Source of the DNA: Streptomyces luomodiensis
Lineage (GTDB): Bacteria > Actinomycetota > Actinomycetes > Streptomycetales > Streptomycetaceae
Length of the DNA: 64,000 nucleotides
NCBI RefSeq assembly: GCF_031679605.1
Contig: NZ_CP117522.1
Coordinates: 5,394,001-5,458,000, forward strand
Direction: 5' to 3'
Positions 60,922 to 64,000 of this stretch are shown here, one piece after another (the stretch's first letter is position 1; each line of letters opens with the position of its first letter). The translations under genes were made by a program, and so were the position numbers. Below the pieces are notes generated by a model, which worked only from the letters and a program-made list of their open reading frames with translations, was not told the origin of the DNA and did no database searches.

Positions 60922-63910
60922 CCCCGGCCGGTCGGGAGCCCGTGACGGGCGCGTTGACGACGGTGACGCTCTCCAGGTCGGGGAGGACGGCGAGCGGGGA
61001 CGCGTCGACGGGCCGGCCGGGGTCGCCGACGAACCTGACGTGCAGATGACGGAGGCGGGGGAACGCCATGGGCATCCAGGTGGTGTCCAGTTCCGTCCCC
61101 AGGACCTGGAGATCCAGCCAGGTGATGCCGGGTGGGAAGCGGCGCGGCAGGACGTGGGCATGGCTGATCGCGATCTTCAGGCGGTCCAGCGCCACCAGTT
61201 GGTGCAGGCTTTTCGCGAAGGGCACCGTGCTGGGTGTGTCGCGGGGCGGCTCGAACACCAGCGTACGGAGGGGGAGGGCAGACAGGGGGCCGAGGTCGCG
61301 GGCCTGGGGGCAGCCGCTCAGATAGAGCGTTTCGAGGTGCGAGAGGTGGCTGAGCGCGCCGAGATCGGTGACCACGCCATTTCCGCTCAGCCGCAGCCGG
61401 GTCACGTCCTCCCCCCTGAGATTGTCCCTGATCTCGTCCTCCGTGAAGTCTCCGCGCAGGATCAGCCAAGGACGCGGCCCCGTGTCCAGGAGCAGGCGCA
61501 GATGCTCCATGGACTCGGCCACGAAGTACAGGCCGTCCCGGTCCAGGCGGAGGATCACCTCATGGAAGTACCGCTCGGTGTCGAACCGCCCCCAGCTCGA
61601 CGCCAGTTGGGCACGCACGCCGATCGACGGGTGGCCGGCGAACCGGGCCAGATACGGGATGGCCGCGTCCACCGGTATGCGTGAGGCCGTGACCACGCAG
61701 TATTCCGCCTGCTCGTCGGTCAGTCCCTCCGGCGGGGGCAGGAGCTCCAGCACGAGTGGGCCCACCGTGGCCAGCTCCCGCGCCCGCGCGAGGTCCAGGG
61801 GCGGGATGAACCCCATCGCAGCCCGTGTCACCTGGTCCCGTATGCCCGGATCCAGATCGGGCGCGTGCTCCAGGCAGGCCATGGCCAGCAGGTTCTGCCG
61901 GAGCGATGCCTTCGGGTCCCATCGCTCCGCCTCCACCAGCAACTTCTCCAGCAGCTCCGCCCGCTCCCTCGGCCGCGCGTGCGCGACCGCCATGCGGATG
62001 ACGTCCTCCCACTGCGCGTCATGCGCGTTCCGGATCAGCAGGCCCACGTCCCACGCCTCCACCGCCGCCTTCGCGCCCAAGTAGTCCTGGAAGGTGCGGT
62101 GGACGAAGTCCACCGTGCCCACCGACGGCTCGCGCAACAGCCCGCTGCGCAGCAGCAGATGGCGCAGGATGGCGGGGGCGTCGCCCAGGGCCTGGGCGGC
62201 GGGGACGGAGGGCAGGGCCTCCTCGATGAGGCGCTCCGCGCGGTCGCGGTCCAGTTCGGCCTCGCCGTTGCGGATCAGGTAGTAGGCGAGCCGCTGGAGG
62301 AGCTGGATCTGCGGTTCCTCGTCCAGCTGCGTATCGCCGGGCGCGTAGACGCGGCGCTCGGTGTCGCGGCGGGTCAGCAGCATCGACAGCGCCGCGTCGT
62401 ACAGCGCCTTGCGGCCCGGTGGCAGGTAGCCGCGCCGGGCGCGGTGCAGGGCGCAGATCAGGCCGCACATCAGGGGGTTGGTGGCGAGCCGGCTGAGGTC
62501 CTGTTTGGTGCGGACGGCGGTGTGCAGGGCCGACTGGTAGCCGTCCAGCGCCGCCCGTTCCTCCTCCGTACGGCAGGTCTGGCGGGCCGCGTCGTGCCAG
62601 CGGTCGATGAACGCCGCCATGTCCTCGCGGCGCATCGGGGACAGCGTGAACTCGGCGAAGTCCTGCGCGCCCAGCCAGTCCTCGGCGACGGCGGAGGGGC
62701 GGGAGGTGACCAGCCACAGGTTGTCCGGGTAGGCGATGAGCAGGTCGGCCAGCCAGGCCCGGGTGCGCTCGCGGTCGTGCTCGGGGATCTCGTCGATGCC
62801 GTCGATCAGCAGCAGCCCACGGCCGGCGCCCAGGACCCGGTCGGCCCAGCCGGGCGGCTGGGCGCCGTCCAGGGGGTGGTGGACCGAGGCCAGGAACGCG
62901 GCGGGGGAGGGCAGGGACTCCCGGCGGGCGATGGTGCGCAGCGGGAGGACGAAGGGGACGCGGCCGATCAGCTGCTCCATCCCGTGCGGTGGCCGCTGCC
63001 GCGCGGTGCATACGGCGAGCCACTGGACGAGCGTGGTCTTGCCGGAGCCCGCGCCGCCGCGCAGCAGCACCCGCTGATGGCCGGCGAGCGCCCGGTCGGC
63101 GGGGAGGACGCCGGGGAGTACGGCGGGCGGGGCGCCCGCCGCCGCGCCCTCGAACGTCCCCTCCGTCCCCTCCGGGCGGTCCTCGTGCGAGGAGACGGCC
63201 TCCAGGCTGAGATACGCGGCGTCCAGCGGCCAGGTGGCCTCGGAGTGGCTGAGGTCGATGCCGACGATGGTCAGCGTGGAGTGCTTGCCGATCATGTACT
63301 CCGCGTACCGGCGCTCGAACCCCGCGTCCTGCGCGGACTGGGACGGGATGCGCTCGATCAGGATGTCGATCTTGGTGATCAGCTCGTCGAGCCGGCCGCT
63401 CTGTTCGACGAGGGTGCGGGCGACGAAGGTCGAGCGCCGGCTGAAGAAGTGCAGGATGTGCAGGCAGGCGGTGTGGAGGAGGTGCTCGTAGAGGGCGAGT
63501 CCGTCCCGGCTCAGGCCGACGGGGGCGCCCAGGCCCGGTGCGGTCTCGATGAGGCGGGCGGCGAGGGCACGGTGGCCGAGCCCCACGGCCTGGACGTCGT
63601 CCATGTCGAGGTCGCCGAGCGCGTGCAACGTCGTCGCCAGGCGCATGGCGACCAGGTCGTCCTCGTCGGCGGGGCACGGCCGCTCGCCCGGGGCCGCCTG
63701 CTGGATGGCGCGGGCGACGAGTTCGGTGGCCAGCTTGTGCAGATCGTGGAAGTCGAGCGTCCGCTTCTCGCCCCGGAAGGTGACGAGCGAGGAGATACGG
63801 ACCGGCTTGTCGACCAGCCCGGCGCCCGGACCCTCCTGGACGAACAGTTTTCTGATGAGCGGTGCGACGACGGCCGAGGCGAGGCGAGCGCCGATGGCTG
63901 CGGGGTCCAC
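60893..63910 (-). CDS. NACHT-domain STAND NTPase with leucine-rich-like C-terminus
   Basis: A 1005-residue protein starting with GTG 63910 (GGGGGGAAAGGGA upstream). The N-terminal 270 residues are helical (HDLHKLATELVARAIQQ) with no nuclease motif I can see. The NACHT domain has Walker A LLRGGAGSGKTTLVQWLA near residue 285, Walker B LLLIDGIDEIPEHDRE near 367, and the SRPSAV sensor segment. Residues about 550-800 are helical repeats, and 855-990 have leucine-rich-like repeats (LGALSHLSHLETLYLSGCPQ). Bacterial NACHT proteins include antiphage defence genes; this one lacks an obvious effector. No other defence gene is adjacent. Confidence 0.88.
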   Translation of the reverse strand: MDPAAIGARLASAVVAPLIRKLFVQEGPGAGLVDKPVRISSLVTFRGEKRTLDFHDLHKLATELVARAIQQAAPGERPCPADEDDLVAMRLATTLHALGDLDMDDVQAVGLGHRALAARLIETAPGLGAPVGLSRDGLALYEHLLHTACLHILHFFSRRSTFVARTLVEQSGRLDELITKIDILIERIPSQSAQDAGFERRYAEYMIGKHSTLTIVGIDLSHSEATWPLDAAYLSLEAVSSHEDRPEGTEGTFEGAAAGAPPAVLPGVLPADRALAGHQRVLLRGGAGSGKTTLVQWLAVCTARQRPPHGMEQLIGRVPFVLPLRTIARRESLPSPAAFLASVHHPLDGAQPPGWADRVLGAGRGLLLIDGIDEIPEHDRERTRAWLADLLIAYPDNLWLVTSRPSAVAEDWLGAQDFAEFTLSPMRREDMAAFIDRWHDAARQTCRTEEERAALDGYQSALHTAVRTKQDLSRLATNPLMCGLICALHRARRGYLPPGRKALYDAALSMLLTRRDTERRVYAPGDTQLDEEPQIQLLQRLAYYLIRNGEAELDRDRAERLIEEALPSVPAAQALGDAPAILRHLLLRSGLLREPSVGTVDFVHRTFQDYLGAKAAVEAWDVGLLIRNAHDAQWEDVIRMAVAHARPRERAELLEKLLVEAERWDPKASLRQNLLAMACLEHAPDLDPGIRDQVTRAAMGFIPPLDLARARELATVGPLVLELLPPPEGLTDEQAEYCVVTASRIPVDAAIPYLARFAGHPSIGVRAQLASSWGRFDTERYFHEVILRLDRDGLYFVAESMEHLRLLLDTGPRPWLILRGDFTEDEIRDNLRGEDVTRLRLSGNGVVTDLGALSHLSHLETLYLSGCPQARDLGPLSALPLRTLVFEPPRDTPSTVPFAKSLHQLVALDRLKIAISHAHVLPRRFPPGITWLDLQVLGTELDTTWMPMAFPRLRHLHVRFVGDPGRPVDASPLAVLPDLESVTVVNAPVTGSRPAGVTFAAAPPA

Positions 63911-64000
63911 GTCCCTTTCCCCCCGGTGGTCGGGTGTCCCTGGCCGGACAGCGTACAGCGGGCAAGGACCTTGGTCCCGAACCGGACACCCGAAAGTCCC

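Noticed and set aside
1..64000. CRISPR arrays, transposases, phage genes, tRNA or rRNA genes
   Set aside because: I looked for spaced repeats, insertion-sequence ends and RNA gene cores on both strands and saw none that held up.

Overview
The window looks like a chromosomal core segment of a Streptomyces. Base composition is very GC-rich, with G or C at almost every third codon position. Marker genes point the same way: pstSCAB with a PHO box, GlnR, the nickel regulator Nur, the c-di-GMP-dependent anti-WhiG factor RsiG, DUF397/XRE/ATPase triads, DUF2516, DUF3099 and DUF1416 proteins, and a SpoIIE-type phosphatase. I see no tRNA, rRNA, CRISPR array, transposase or phage module.

Layout. 0-6 kb: a BBE-type flavoprotein, a lipoprotein, a small protein with a collagen-like tail, CsoR with its operator, and a Pit phosphate transporter with its DUF47 partner. 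6.2-10.5 kb: pstSCAB on the minus strand behind a PHO box, with a large palindrome between pstS and pstC. 10.7-19 kb: NlpC/P60 hydrolase, macrodomain protein, SpoIIE phosphatase with an atypical receiver, the XRE-HbhA-DUF2516 operon known from mycobacteria, and an AraC regulator divergent from a hydrolase. 19-27.5 kb: a flavin reductase divergent from soxR, an Eis-type acetyltransferase, rsiG, dtd, ygfZ, nur, nitrobindin, DsrE, DUF1416 and a thiosulfate sulfurtransferase preceded by a leaderless Cys-containing leader peptide. 27.6-42 kb: DUF2993 protein, Gln/His-rich membrane protein, MoaD-like protein, heterodimeric ABC exporter, glnR with an unusual leader, LacI regulator, HtrA-like protease and a histidine kinase between two related response regulators. 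42-47.7 kb: an ABC exporter downstream of two identical 39-residue basic peptides, a second DUF2993 protein, an RRM protein and an old-yellow-enzyme homologue.

47.8-55.6 kb is the most unusual region. First comes a 39-residue proline-rich peptide translationally coupled to a long PIMT-type methyltransferase, an arrangement like imiditide/pamtide RiPP loci. After a GH30 hydrolase comes a compact minus-strand operon: AraC regulator, 69-residue peptide with eight Cys, MauE-like membrane protein, MauD/TlpA-like thioredoxin, ABC exporter and S26 signal peptidase. Stop/start overlaps link the last three genes. I read this as a candidate system that makes, oxidises, exports and trims a disulfide-rich peptide.

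56-64 kb: two tandem DUF397 proteins, their XRE/DUF5753 partner, an anti-sigma-type ATPase with a coupled small protein, a DUF4232 lipoprotein, a membrane-anchored XRE protein, and a large NACHT NTPase that may be an antiphage or signalling STAND protein.

Gene functions come from motifs and family knowledge only. No database search was run.
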